Assembly (NCBI GenBank): GCA_002245135.1
Contig: NGBS01000324.1
Span: 1 to 64,000 of the forward strand
DNA from: Proteromonas lacertae
Taxonomy: Eukaryota; Sar; Bigyra; Opalinata; Proteromonadidae
Length of the DNA: 64,000 nt
Direction of reading: 5' to 3'
Positions 13,826 to 27,100 of the stretch are shown here, in pieces (the first letter of the stretch is position 1; every line of letters starts with the position of its first letter). The notes below the pieces were generated by a model, which was given only the letters and a program-made list of their open reading frames with translations, had not been told where the DNA came from and searched no databases. The position numbers and the translations under genes are program-made.

Positions 13826-13975
13826 AGAATGAATACAGAGCGAAAATAAACAAAACTGTTATTCGTTTTGTTTCAAAAATATGCTCGTTTCAAGAATATA
13901 AATCCTTTTTCTTCACATTCTTCACATATGTTTATGTAAGAATATGTTGGTTATTGTTTTCCAAATTAAAATTGT
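13826..13975. promoter_or_regulatory. Shared divergent upstream region, Hsp110-like / GT31
   Basis: The 150 bp separate the divergent ATGs at 13825 (-) and 13976 (+). No other gene fits here, so both promoters must lie in or near this stretch. I see no clear TATA box that stands out from the AT-rich background. Confidence 0.45.
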
Positions 13976-15028
13976 ATGTTAGATCTATTTAGATATTTTA
14001 TATCTCTTTTAATATTGTCATTTATTTGTTGTGTTATAAATGTGAATTTATTTGGTTTATATTCTGTTAATCATCGTAATGTAAAAACATATAGCCAATT
14101 ATACTCTGTTTCTAGAGAATTAGTAGAAAGAGAAAGTAACTCATTTCAACACTGTATGAAATACAAGTCTTTTAGAAGTTGTCTAAACAAAAATCCAGAT
14201 TATTTTTCAGATTTATATACTAGATCATACTGCCTGAAGTACGATTGTGATAGATCTTTTTATAGCAATTTTCATCTTAATTTTTCTATAATCCTGCATC
14301 CTTATTTTATAAAACAATCTCATGTTATGATTCTCATCCCTATTGCTCCATCTGAGTTGTTATCTCGAATATTAATTAGAGAAACTATTAGAAAATATCA
14401 AAAGATGGGTAATTATATAGTTTCATATATTTTCGTGATGGGTAAACCTGTAGTAAATGATAATTCATATCCTCTACAATACATTTTTGAAGAGAATAAA
14501 GAATTTAATGATATTCTTATGTTTAATTATTATAATTCATACTATTTAATCACTCTACAAGTATTGCTTGGATATAAATACATATTACACCATTTTCCTC
14601 TTGTTAAGTATGTAATTCGTTTAAATACAGATGTGTTTATAATTCCAGAGAAAATATCTTCAATTCTTTCTGATGCATATGATATTTATGGATTAAGTGT
14701 TAATAAATGGTTGGATAGAGGATTTCCAGTCTATCCTCAGGGATCTTTCTGCATATTTTCAACAAAAGCTCTGAGATTAATAATGAATAATCTGTATATA
14801 AGTCAACCAGAGTATGTTGAAGATAGATATATAGGTCAAATATTATCCATATTAAATAAAACTTATTATATTAAAATTATGTGGTTTAATGAAAGTAGAA
14901 TGAATTTGCTTATGGATTATAATAATTTTGTTGATGTAAATGTTAATAAAGAAACAATAGCATTACATCCTTTAAGTGTTGGAGCAATTTCTACTTATTG
15001 GATTTTGTATAATAATATATCTTTATAA
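13976..15028 (+). CDS. GT31-family beta-1,3-galactosyltransferase-like enzyme
   Basis: A single-exon 350-aa type II membrane protein. Residues about 5-27 are a hydrophobic signal anchor after a short N-terminus, so the catalytic part would face the Golgi lumen. The lumenal part has the family landmarks of Galactosyl_T (GT31): a hydrophobic strand with R...RETIRKY, a metal-binding DXD-like motif RLNTDVFI near residue 219, a substrate-loop segment YPQGSFCIFS near 255, and an acidic EDRYIGQIL motif near 281. The DXD is the relaxed form NTD. The length fits the family. The enzyme would transfer a hexose from a UDP-sugar onto glycoprotein or glycolipid glycans; donor and acceptor cannot be read from sequence. 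It converges on the giant gene at 15125-28686 with a 96-bp gap. Confidence 0.83.
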   Translation: MLDLFRYFISLLILSFICCVINVNLFGLYSVNHRNVKTYSQLYSVSRELVERESNSFQHCMKYKSFRSCLNKNPDYFSDLYTRSYCLKYDCDRSFYSNFHLNFSIILHPYFIKQSHVMILIPIAPSELLSRILIRETIRKYQKMGNYIVSYIFVMGKPVVNDNSYPLQYIFEENKEFNDILMFNYYNSYYLITLQVLLGYKYILHHFPLVKYVIRLNTDVFIIPEKISSILSDAYDIYGLSVNKWLDRGFPVYPQGSFCIFSTKALRLIMNNLYISQPEYVEDRYIGQILSILNKTYYIKIMWFNESRMNLLMDYNNFVDVNVNKETIALHPLSVGAISTYWILYNNISL

Positions 15029-15124
15029 ATAAATATTTATGTAAATTTCTTTTAATAATAACAAAAAACAATAAAGAATATAAAAAAAGAATAAAAAAGA
15101 AATGAGTTTTATAGTGGAAAGCTT

Positions 15125-18100
15125 TTAAACTTTTATATTAGATTTGGCAGCTTTCATGCCTTGTGGTGGTCTATCATTATTCTTTCTTGATCTACAATAG
15201 CATAACATACACACTACTAATGCTATTACTATTATTACACCACCAACTGCTCCAATAATTATGTAAAGTGTATTACTACTGTTGTTACTATCATCATCAT
15301 TATTTTCTTTTACAATTAATACACCTCTTGATACTTCAGCAAATTCTACATTATTAAGCTTTTTATTTGGAGAATTTGTGAATTCATTTAACACTTTATT
15401 TTTTTCCATCTCACTTATTGAAACTACAGCATTTTGTACATCTTTTGCTATTCCTAATGGTACAGTAACTCTTACTTCTGCTCTTACTATTCTTGTGTCT
15501 AATAATCTTTCATAATAGGACTGTTTTATATTTGTTTCATCGTATAATACTATTGCTATATCTGTTATGTTTACTTCAGGTTTGTCTATTAATTTTACCA
15601 TTATTTGTGCAATTGCTACTATTTCTTCTTCTCCAAATTCACTAAATTGAATTTCTCCTTGTAATGTCACATTAAATACAACTTTACCTACTGATACTTG
15701 TGGAATTGGAGTTGCTTCTACACATCCATCAACTATGCTTCCCCATTCTCCTTCTCCAGTTATATTATTCTTATGACAATATCTGGTTCTAAATCCTATT
15801 TCTGGGTCTTCACACATTATTGCAGCTATTGAACCATAATTCGTTACTGGCCATTCTTCATCAGGTAAACAAGAAGGTTTCGTTGATATTACTGTCAAAT
15901 TGAATTTTAAAAATCCACGTTCATAATTACCATATGTTATTTCAAATGTTCTTTTATCTTCTATTCTTGTTGTTCCTGTTATTACACCTGTTTGACTCAT
16001 TGATAATCCTGGGAAGTTGAATAAATAGTAATTGAATGAATATATATTCTGCATTTCACCATCTAATTTGGGATTTGCTGGTTCTATTGGTTCATTTACT
16101 ATTGCTACTAATGGATTAGTATAAGATAATGATTTAGGTAATGCATAATTAACATTTAAAGTTATTGTAAATGGTTGTTTTCCACCACTATTTATCGCAT
16201 TAATTGTGAAGGTTATTAATCTATTATTGTTCTTGGCTTTTCCTGTTATTCGACCATTACTTTCATCAACAGTAAAACCTTCCATTTCTAATGTAGCTAT
16301 ATTAGTAATCTCTAAACTATCATATTCACCTTTATAGGTTGGAATTCCTGAATCAAATTCTTCTCCAAAATTCACTAATAATGTAAATGGGGAATTGGGT
16401 TTTGTTGGAACATTATATCTCCAATCAGTTACTAAGGGTTTTAATACTGAGATTGTTATTTCAATAGATGTTGAACCACCACTATTAGTTGCTGTTATTC
16501 TGTATACTTTACCTTCTTCATCCAAAGTTGTCGCAGCTCCGGATATTTTTCCTGTCTTTTCATCTATTTCTAATCCACTTGGTAATTTAGGTTCAATTCT
16601 TACTATAAAACCTGTTGTATATTTTCCAGCTGTTATTGTTGCTATATATGTTGTTTCTTCATTCAATTTAAACTTCATTGATTCTGTTCCATATGCTATT
16701 TTATTTGGCTTAGGATAATTTATTGTTATTGTGATTTTAGTATCAACAGATCCTTTTTCATTTATGGCTGTTACTGTAAATTCTGTTTTCTTTAATTCAA
16801 TTTCGGAATTTCCTGATACTTGACCTGTTCTTATATCAAATTTTAAACCATATAATGATACTTCAGGTTCAATTGTAAAACTAGTCGCTGTTCCTTCTAC
16901 TACTGGTTTTTCAGACATTGTAGTCTTTCCCATTGTAAATACCATATTTTCATTCTTATATTTTACTGATTTTGGAGCTGGATAAACCATATAAATCTTT
17001 ATTTGTGTTTTTGCGCTTCCATTGGCATTTCTGGCTGTTATTGTATATGTTAATGGTGTTGATGAATATTTGGTAGCTGATCCAAATATTTTACCTGTTG
17101 ATTTATCAAATTCTAAACCATATTGAGCTAATGTAACTGGACTATAAGAATATTCGATTATATATTCAGCATCCGTTGTAGCTTCACTTGTTTCACTATA
17201 TTCAGTTTGTGTAAATGTGAAATTATTGGAAGTGTATTCTACCTTAGTTGGTTTGGGATAAATTACTTCTAATGATAAATCTGTTGGAGTATCACCTTCA
17301 GCATTACTTGTAATAACTGTAAACTTTACAGCTGGATAAATTCTTGTAGTATATCCTTCTCCTGTTATTTCACCTGTATTATGGTCTAATTTAAATTCTG
17401 AAGGGAAATTTTCTCCTTCTTTAATTTCATTAATTTGACCACTCTTTGTTGGAATTCCAGAACTAAATGTTTCACCAATTATTGCTTTCATTGTTTGACT
17501 TGCATAACCTAAAGTACCTGGTTTTGGATAAACACATTCAATATTAACATCTACTTCTAAACATTCATTCTCACTATTACAACCACTAATTTTTACATCA
17601 CATGTAAATAATTTTGCAGGAGATCCTAAAAAGGACCCGGAATCTTCTATTAACACTAAATTATTGCTACTTAAACAACCACTTTCATCTTTATATGTAT
17701 ATTTAATTATTGAACTATCATAATCACTTGGACCTACATTATTATTAATATCAACATATAATTTCAATTTGTTATTATCTCCATATATTAGTTTAGAAGG
17801 TGGTGCATTTGCTATTCTTATGATTATTTTCACGGAATTACTATCACCACCATCATTAATTGCATATACTACTGCTGTTGTTGATTCTAATGCACTTGTG
17901 GCTGTCCCACTTATACTTCCATCAATTTCACTAAATGTTAAACCACAAGAGCTTATTTTCAATAATGTATCAGGATTCATTGAGAATTTATCTATTACAC
18001 TTCCTTCAGCTTTTCTTGGTCCTTCCACTCTTTTCTCTACACCTATTACAAACTTTACGGAATCTACTTCATAGTTATTAATTACAGGTGGAGGATTTGT

Positions 18101-21100
18101 TACAGCTATGGTTATGGTTGTATTATAGCTACCAGCTTCATTTGAAGCAATTATCACATATGATGATCTCTTTATTACTTTATTTGCAGCTTCAGATGTT
18201 GATATTTTTCCACTTTCTCTATCAACTACAAATGGAAATGGTAATGATGGTTCAGATACAATGGATGTTATATGATCAGATTTTCTTGGTATTTCTGATT
18301 CATATGTTTTACCTATATTTATAGATATATCTGGTTCTTTGTATTCTAATAATGATGGTGCTGGATACATACCTTTCAATGTTATACTTGTAGTCTTTTT
18401 ACCTAAATCATTACTAACTGTCACTGTATATGTTGTACTTTCTAATAAATCTTTTAATTCTCCTTCAATACTACCACTTAATGAATCAATATTTAAATAA
18501 TTAGGTAAAGCTGGATCAATTGTAAATCTCAAACTCGAATCATCTGAATTAATGACTGGACCTGCAATTGAAACATATACACCAACATAAACTACAATAT
18601 TATTTTCTACATATTCTATTTCAGGTGGTTCTCCATAACTAACTGCAAATGAAAATAAAAACTTTGCTTCGCCATCTCGATTGTATGCTTTTAATGTAAA
18701 ATCACTCTTTGATAATGCTTTATTTACTCTTCCACTTAATTTACCAGTTTTATCATCAAATGATAAACCAATATTTGTTAAAATTGATAATGGAATTATT
18801 TCATATTTTACACCTTCTTGTTTTTCTTCTACTGGAATTAATTCAACTGAATCTCCTATTGTATATATATATTTATTTTGAAGATAGGATATTGATTCTG
18901 GTCTTTTATATCTTAAATCTATTGATACTTTCGTTGAAGCACAATTTTCTCCATTACAAGCTTGTATTGTATAATCCAACATTTCTAAATCACTTTTGGC
19001 ATTTATTACAATTATACCTGTTGTTGTATCAAACACTATTCCTTTATCTAATTCATTATTTGGATTTATTTTATATGAACTGGCATGACCAACTACACTT
19101 GGAGTTAATGTTATTTCTTCACCACCTATATAAGCTATTACATTGGATTTATTATATAAAATTGATTCTGGCTTTCCATATTCACATCTAATCTTTATTG
19201 TTACATCATCTCCTTTAGTTTCACCATTATATGGAGTTACTATATATTCAACATCTCTATCTTCTTTTTTACATTTTCCAAATACTTCACCAGTTGCTAT
19301 ATCAAATATTAATCCATAATTTGTTTTTAAACCATCTAAATCATTTAATTCTAGTTTTGTTACATCAGTCTTTTCAGGTATTTCACTTGAACTTTCTACA
19401 TCTATTGTAAATATCATCTTTCCTTCATTTGAATATTTCACTACAGGTATGGCAGTTGATCCACAAGCACTTGCATCTATTATTCCCCATTTTGGAGCTT
19501 TGATTGCTTCATCAAATGTACAATCTCTGGTTTTATTTTTATCATTTTCTTCTCCTATTACACATGGTATTACAGCTTTTTCACCTATTTTTGTAGCTGG
19601 AAATCCGGAATCAATTGGACATGTCACATCTTTCACAACTATATCAAATTCACTTTCAATCGTTCTTGTTCCAACTATTTCTATTGTCATATGATATGTT
19701 TTAACACTTGCATCTTCAGCTATTATACCACTTATTATACCACTTTCATTATCTATACTTAATCCATTTGGTAATTCTTCACTTCCATCTTTTCTTCGGA
19801 ATGATAAACTCAATTCAGAATCTTTCACAAAATTTGGTTCTGCTTTTATACTTGTTTTACCTACATATCCTTCAACTGAGGAATATGTAACTGACGATGG
19901 ATACCATCCTATACATTTATCTCTCTTTACTTCACTATATTCAACTGGTTCAACCATTGAACAATATTTATAGGTATAACCATTATAACCATTTCCACAG
20001 TTATATTGTTTTGATTCACCACCTGGAACTCCAATTCCATATTCATCATTATCATTACATCTTTTACTACAGATTTCTATTTCATCTCCCCACATTGGTG
20101 AACCATTCATATCTAAACATTCTCTTTCATCACCTGCTTCTGTATTAAATCCACAATTTATCTTAGATTTTGTTCCTATATAGGCTGGTGACCATTTTCC
20201 TTCTTTTAAACACATATTATGACAAACAGCGGGCAATAAATCAGTAATTTCACCTCCATTTGATTCAGTTTCAAATTCTATTCTCATTGATTTCATTGGT
20301 TTTAATGAAACATCTTTTGAAACTGTTGATGGAGTAATTCTTCCCAACCTTTCATCATATGATTTACTATTACTTCCAAGTAGATATTTATGATCATTAC
20401 CTTCTCCATTCACTGCATAAATACTAAATTTGTATATCTCTCTAGTTGGACTTCCATTTTTAAAATCATAACTTCTATACATATAAGAATTGTAATATTG
20501 ATAATAATCTTCGCTAAAATCAAATTGTAAATAAGCGTCATTATGTGCTCCTTCAATATACATTTTTGTTCCTAAATCACCATCAATTGTTCTATTCGCT
20601 CCTTGATTGTAATATGGAATTGCTTCTTTATCTCGATAATTTCCTGTTATTTCTGTAACTTCATATGCATCATTTATACAGTTATTTTGACCAGCAGAAA
20701 TATATAAATAATTCATTACAAAACTATCAGGTTTTACTTCATTAGAAACTTTTCTATGGATTTCGATGGCTATTATGTTTCTTCCAATATTGAATAATGA
20801 TATTGGACCTTTCACTCTTCTATTCTTTAAATCATTATTCTCGATTGGTAAGGTCTCAGAGGTTATTTCTCCAGATGGTAAATTATATCGATAATATTCA
20901 TAACCATTTACGTATAATATCATTCCTCCTTCAAATTTACAATTAACAACAAATGAAGCAATATTGGCTATAGTATCCATTTCACCAAAATCAAATTCAG
21001 CTACATAATATCTTGTAACACCAACTAAATCTTTAAACACTGGTCCTTCTAATACTTCACCTTCCAATTTACCACTTTCTTTCCACAAATCACTTGTTTG

Positions 21101-24100
21101 AATACCATCTGAATAAGACCATTTGGTTGAGGGATTTAAATATGTTCGAATATTAACACTCACTGAATTGCCTTCTTCATTTCCACCATGATAATAATCT
21201 CGAACTATTGTTTCTTCATTACCTTCTTCATCTATCATTTTAACATAAATTTCAGCATATTCCCATTTGTTGGTATTTACTTTATTACCAAATTTTAATA
21301 TATATGCTCCACTATTCAAACAATAATAATTAGATTGTGTTCTATCAATAGCTACTTCATCAGCTACTACTCGATCATAATTAGATAAAGTATAATATAA
21401 TTTATAGGGCATTTCATCTTTTGCATAACCTTTAAAATTTTCAGGATAAATAAAAAATGATACTTTAAATTCTTCATATGGACATTGTATTGTAGTTAAC
21501 TCTAATTCAACTTCTTCAGAATCACCTATTTCATTAGTAGCTATCACTTTCAAGGATGTTGATGATGAATCACCAGTAGATATTGTTCCAACAAATGAAC
21601 CAGTCTCTGGATCAAATTCAATACCATCTGGAATAGAACCAATGTAACTATAAACATTGGCACCATTATAAACTAAAACTGGACTGAATGTCATTCTTTT
21701 GTTTATTACATATTCTAAGTGGTTGTCATTTGGATAATTTAATCTTGGCTTCTCATTTGCATGATCAGTTAATTGGAATTTGAAACTTGTATCTTCATTA
21801 AATTCAAAGTATTTGAATAATAATGGTCCATAATATAGTTTTATATAGCCACCTATTGAATTACATTTTATATTCAATGTATATGTCTGTTGGGTTGTTA
21901 TACAACTACCATAACTATAATATGTATTTAATTCTGGGGTTACATCATATCCTTCTGGTGGGAATACTTTTATACCATTTCCATAGGTTATTTCAAATGA
22001 AACATCTTTAGGACTATGATAAATATAATATCCAAATGTAAAATATGATTTACTAGATGGACATCCACTTATACTGATTCTTACTAAAGTGTTTACTGGA
22101 TCTGGATTTGGTGATAAACATGTTATTGTTATATCTTTTTCATATGTAGCCATTGCAACACCACTAATTATACCTGTTCTAGAATTCATTGTTACACCAA
22201 AAGGTAAATCATCAACTCTAAAACCAACACAATTAGTTATATTCGTCGGATTAACATTAATATTTTCACCATTTGAAGCACTTATTATTTGAGGATAAAC
22301 AATTTCACTCTTTTCATTACTTAATACTTCCAACACAAATGATACTCTTTCTACTACTTTGTCTGGTAATGTTACTGATATTGTATAAGTTGTTCTCTTA
22401 ACAGATATTGATGGAGTTCCAGATATTATTCCTTCACTCTTTAAAGATAAACCTGTTGGTAATGGTGGATTTACTTTGAATGTACAATCTGATGTTATAT
22501 TGGTTTGGAATGGAACTAATATATTCTCTTTTATTGCTGTTAATTCATACATCGATAAAAATGACGTTTCATATTGAATAGTTGTTTTAGGTGTATGATA
22601 TAAGAATTTATCAATTGCTTGAGAAGATATATCTAATGCAGTAGAAACTATATTAAATTCTAATTGTTTTGTAATGTCATCACTTCCTTTTGTATAGGTA
22701 ATTCGAATTGGATAATATCTGGATTCTTCAAATTTCACACTTAAGGTTCTTATACCATATCCTTTACCATATTTTTCTAATGATCTCCATTGATCTGGCA
22801 AATATAATCTACAATAATCATAACATTTCATTGTTATTACATAATCACCTGCTTGTTCTACTTTTATAAAACCATTATAATCAGCTATAAAACTATATAT
22901 TGTTAAAACAGAAAATCCATTCCATATTTCATCACTTCTTTCATGATTTGGATATGCGATTGTTTCCATTGTCTTATATACACCTGCAGCTGTTGTTGGA
23001 TCAGTAAAACTATCAACATTTGGATTATCTACTGAATAAACTGTTAAATCTAATCCACTTAATAATCCATTAGAATCATCAATACATAATAATCGAAGTA
23101 TAGTTGTACTAGATGATAAACCATCATCAGTATATGCTGTTATTGTATATTTATCTTTACTAACAGCATTACACGATGAAATACTTCCTTCTATAATACC
23201 TGTATATTCATTAAAACTTAATTCACTTAAACTTGGAGTTATTCTCCATTTAGATGGAACACCATGATAAGATGGAACTAGTTTCAACTGTTGACCACTC
23301 TTTATTATAAATGAATCCGATGAATATGTTAGATGTTGAATAAGAAAACCGCCACGATACATCATTTCACTCATATCTTTATAACTTGTATCATCTTCAC
23401 CTTCTTTCTTTATTTTCATTTCTACAGTATTAGCTCCAGCACCTAAACCTAATATTAATCCAGTATAAACATAACCAGGTTTCAAATTCACAGTCGCTGT
23501 TTTAGCATCATTCCAATTAGCTGTTGGTGTTTTAAAATCATCAAATCCAGGAAGAATTACATTACCATTATCATCAATTTTATACCATAAAACATAATTA
23601 CCTGCTTCATTAATCTTCAAATATCCTTCTGCTCTTATTAAAGTATTTTGACAAATAACAAAATCAGGTGGACATTTCTCTGGATATATTGATCTTGTCA
23701 TTACAGTTGCGCTTCCTTCAATACTTTTCTTTCCTGTTAATACATCATTCCATTGATCACTACTGAATTTTTGATAATCATATGGTGTTGTTGCTAATGC
23801 TCTAAATCCTTGAAGTAAATTGTTTTCATTGTTTCTTTTAAACTTCAAATGAACTTCAATATTATTTTTACTACCTTTTACCATTATAATACTATCTATT
23901 CCTTCTGTTGCTATTTCATTTGTTATAAATCCACTTATTGCTCCTGTATTTTCATCCAATACTAATCCATCAGGTAATGGGTTAGATGGACTACTACACA
24001 TTGATGTATAATAACCAATACATTTTGGACCTGCTATATCAACATACATTTTGTATAATTTCAATTCATTATTATCAAATCCATAACTACAACTTTCTAA

Positions 24101-27100
24101 TTCAGGTAAAGATGTAATTCTTAATTTCACAATCTGTTCATAACCATCTGCTGATACAAATGTTATTGTATATTCAACATCAAATTCACTTTCAACTCGA
24201 CCAGTTATTGCACCAGTTGTGTAATATTTCCAACCACTCGGCAATGATGGTTCGAATCTTATTTCTTTTGGATTTGAATCACAGGAACATTGAATATCAA
24301 CTTCATCAAATAAATCAAAGAAATATTCATCTTCTTTATATCGACAATTTGTTTGTACTTTTGAATGACATTGTGATTTATCTATTTCACTCCATTGAGG
24401 ATCACCATTTTCATCTAATTTACATTCTCTTGTCATTTCACCAAAGAATTCTTCTCCACATGATATATTTAACACTTTATTAATCTCAGTTTCTGGCCAA
24501 ATACCATCTTCAGAAGCTCCACATTTAGCCATTTGGATTTCTAATGTTATTGGTCTAGAAACAGTTTTTGCTGATGGATATGCCTCATTCGTAGCAGTTA
24601 TTGTATATGTCTTTGATTCACTCACTTCATTTGTTTTACCATAGATTCTTCCACTTAATTGATCTATTTTTATTCCTGATGGTAATTGTGGATCAGATGT
24701 GATTGTTGTGGTTGTTTCTCGGTCAACTGATAAAAACGCTCTATAAGTTGGAACTTCTTTACCCACAAAACCAATTACTTTATCTTCAGATAAATCAAAC
24801 CAAAATCTTTCTTTTTTACATGTATTTCCTACATCAGCTTGTAGAGTTGCAACACCATTCACATTTCGACATTCTCTTACTATTCTTACTGGTTCAGATA
24901 TTTTGGTTCTTTCAGGAGATTGTTGACCTTCTGGACATGTCAAATATCTTGAAGTTCCCATTGGAATATCACCTTCACATGTCTTTGGATAATTACAAAA
25001 ATATGGTCTTATACCACCAACTCGTAATACTGTAGCTAAACCATCATCATCAAGTCCACGACTGGTAATATTGAATAAATAATAACTATATCCTTTCATA
25101 TTTGACATGTAATAGTTTATATCTTCATTTGCTCTTGTTTCAGCATGTCTTCTAATGGATTGTAGCACTTCCCAATTATTATCATCATTTGAACCTAATA
25201 CATCCCAATCAACTGCATATCTGTTCCAATTAGCATCAATACCTTTCATTGAATAATAATTCACAAGAGTTGGCATATGGTAATGATATTTAAACCAAGT
25301 ATTACCATAAGCATTATAACTTGAAAAATCATAAAAGAATTTGTTGGAAGAATCATATAAAGTACCAGCAAAACCACCTGTTAATTCAAATTCACCAATT
25401 TTACTATCACTTACTGCATCTCCTGTACTTGCAAATGCTGTAATCTTTACATCATTTACAGATAATACTTTTGAACAACTATTAACTCCTAAATGATACA
25501 TATCGATTATAGTTTTATCACTACTTCCTTTCATTGATTCTTGAATATGAATTTCAAATGTTATTATATTATTAGTATCATCAGTCTTTAAAATAGAGTG
25601 AAGGAATGCTACTTCAACAGTTTGAACATCACTTTTTCCTATACTTTCAGTCTCAGATGTATATTCATCAGGTAGATTATTAATATAAACAAGATTATTA
25701 TTAATATGAACAACTATACCACCTGCATATGTTAATTTCAATATCATTCCATCACTTAAATCATAGGTTGAAGTTTTGAAGAAAGCTTTATAGTATTTGG
25801 TTATTTCTTTATATTCACCAAGTGCTGTTGTTGCTGCTACTGGAACTCCGTCTGTATTAGTTGAAGTCTTCCAATCATCCTTATATTCAAATGTATAATA
25901 ATACATTGTTACATCAAATGCTTTATAATTAATAAAGAAATCAGTCACTGCATTTTTTTCTGGGATTAATTTTGTTATTGTACTTGTACCATCTGAAGTA
26001 ATCTTTACATCAGCTGATGAACCTAATGTATAAGTAGCTTTATAATTGCCTATTGTATCGCAGAATGGATATTCATATGGTGAGGTATGGATTTTACTAA
26101 TACTGAATATACTACTTCCATCACTCTTAGATATATCAATTGATGAAGTATTTCTATCATTTTCATTTATATTTGCTACAAGTTTGAACAACTGTTTATT
26201 ATCACCAGAATCTTTACAGAACTTACTATTCAATTTCAATTGAGTTACATTACTAATACCATAGTCATTTGAACCTTGAATATCAAATTTAAAATTCATT
26301 ATCGTAGAACTTATTCTTCCATATAATGCACCAGTCTTTGTATCAAATTTCAAACCTATTAAATCATAACCACCTGTAAATGTCTTTACACCATTCTTTA
26401 TGCTAATTGGAGCTATGTAATAATAAAAACCATATATCAATGAATCAATCTCTGGATAGATAATTTCTGGCTTTTCTTTACCTGGGAAATCTATTGTAAT
26501 ATCTCTAACATCATTGAAATCTTTCACTTTATCACTAAACAATATCATATCATAACCCATATATATTTCAATTTTACCTCCACTATTTGCATTACTATTT
26601 ATTGATAATGTCATTGCTGTTGTATTATCTTTAATACATGCTTTACCTATTAAATCATTTCCTATTATATTCTCACTTACAAAGTATTCTTCTTCACCTT
26701 GTTTCAATGTTAACTTTGTACCTTCACTTTCCATTCTATATCTAATAACTATTAAACTATAAAGACATTCATATTTGAAGTTAAATTCTATTTCAAATTT
26801 GCTTACTCCATTGATTGTATAACCATAAATGATTGATATATGCTTCATATTAACTTCTGTTGCAATTCCACTAATAACTCCATCTTCACTCAGAGTTATA
26901 CCAGCTGGTAAATCTACTGTATGATATTTTATTTCTTCATTAGCTGTGCTTGGACTACAAGTTACACTATTCATTTCAATATCAACAAAACCATTAACTG
27001 TATTTGTTGAACATGAAAATTGTGCAGATTTTGCATTATATTCTTCAATACCAATATCTAATTGACACGATAAATCTGGTGCACTTCCATCTACTGACTT

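Noticed and set aside
18709-19191. A 160-codon plus-strand frame inside giant gene 1, and other 60-110-codon frames opposite the giant genes
   Set aside because: Leu/His/Tyr-rich translations with no domain; they are by-products of AT-rich coding sequence on the other strand.
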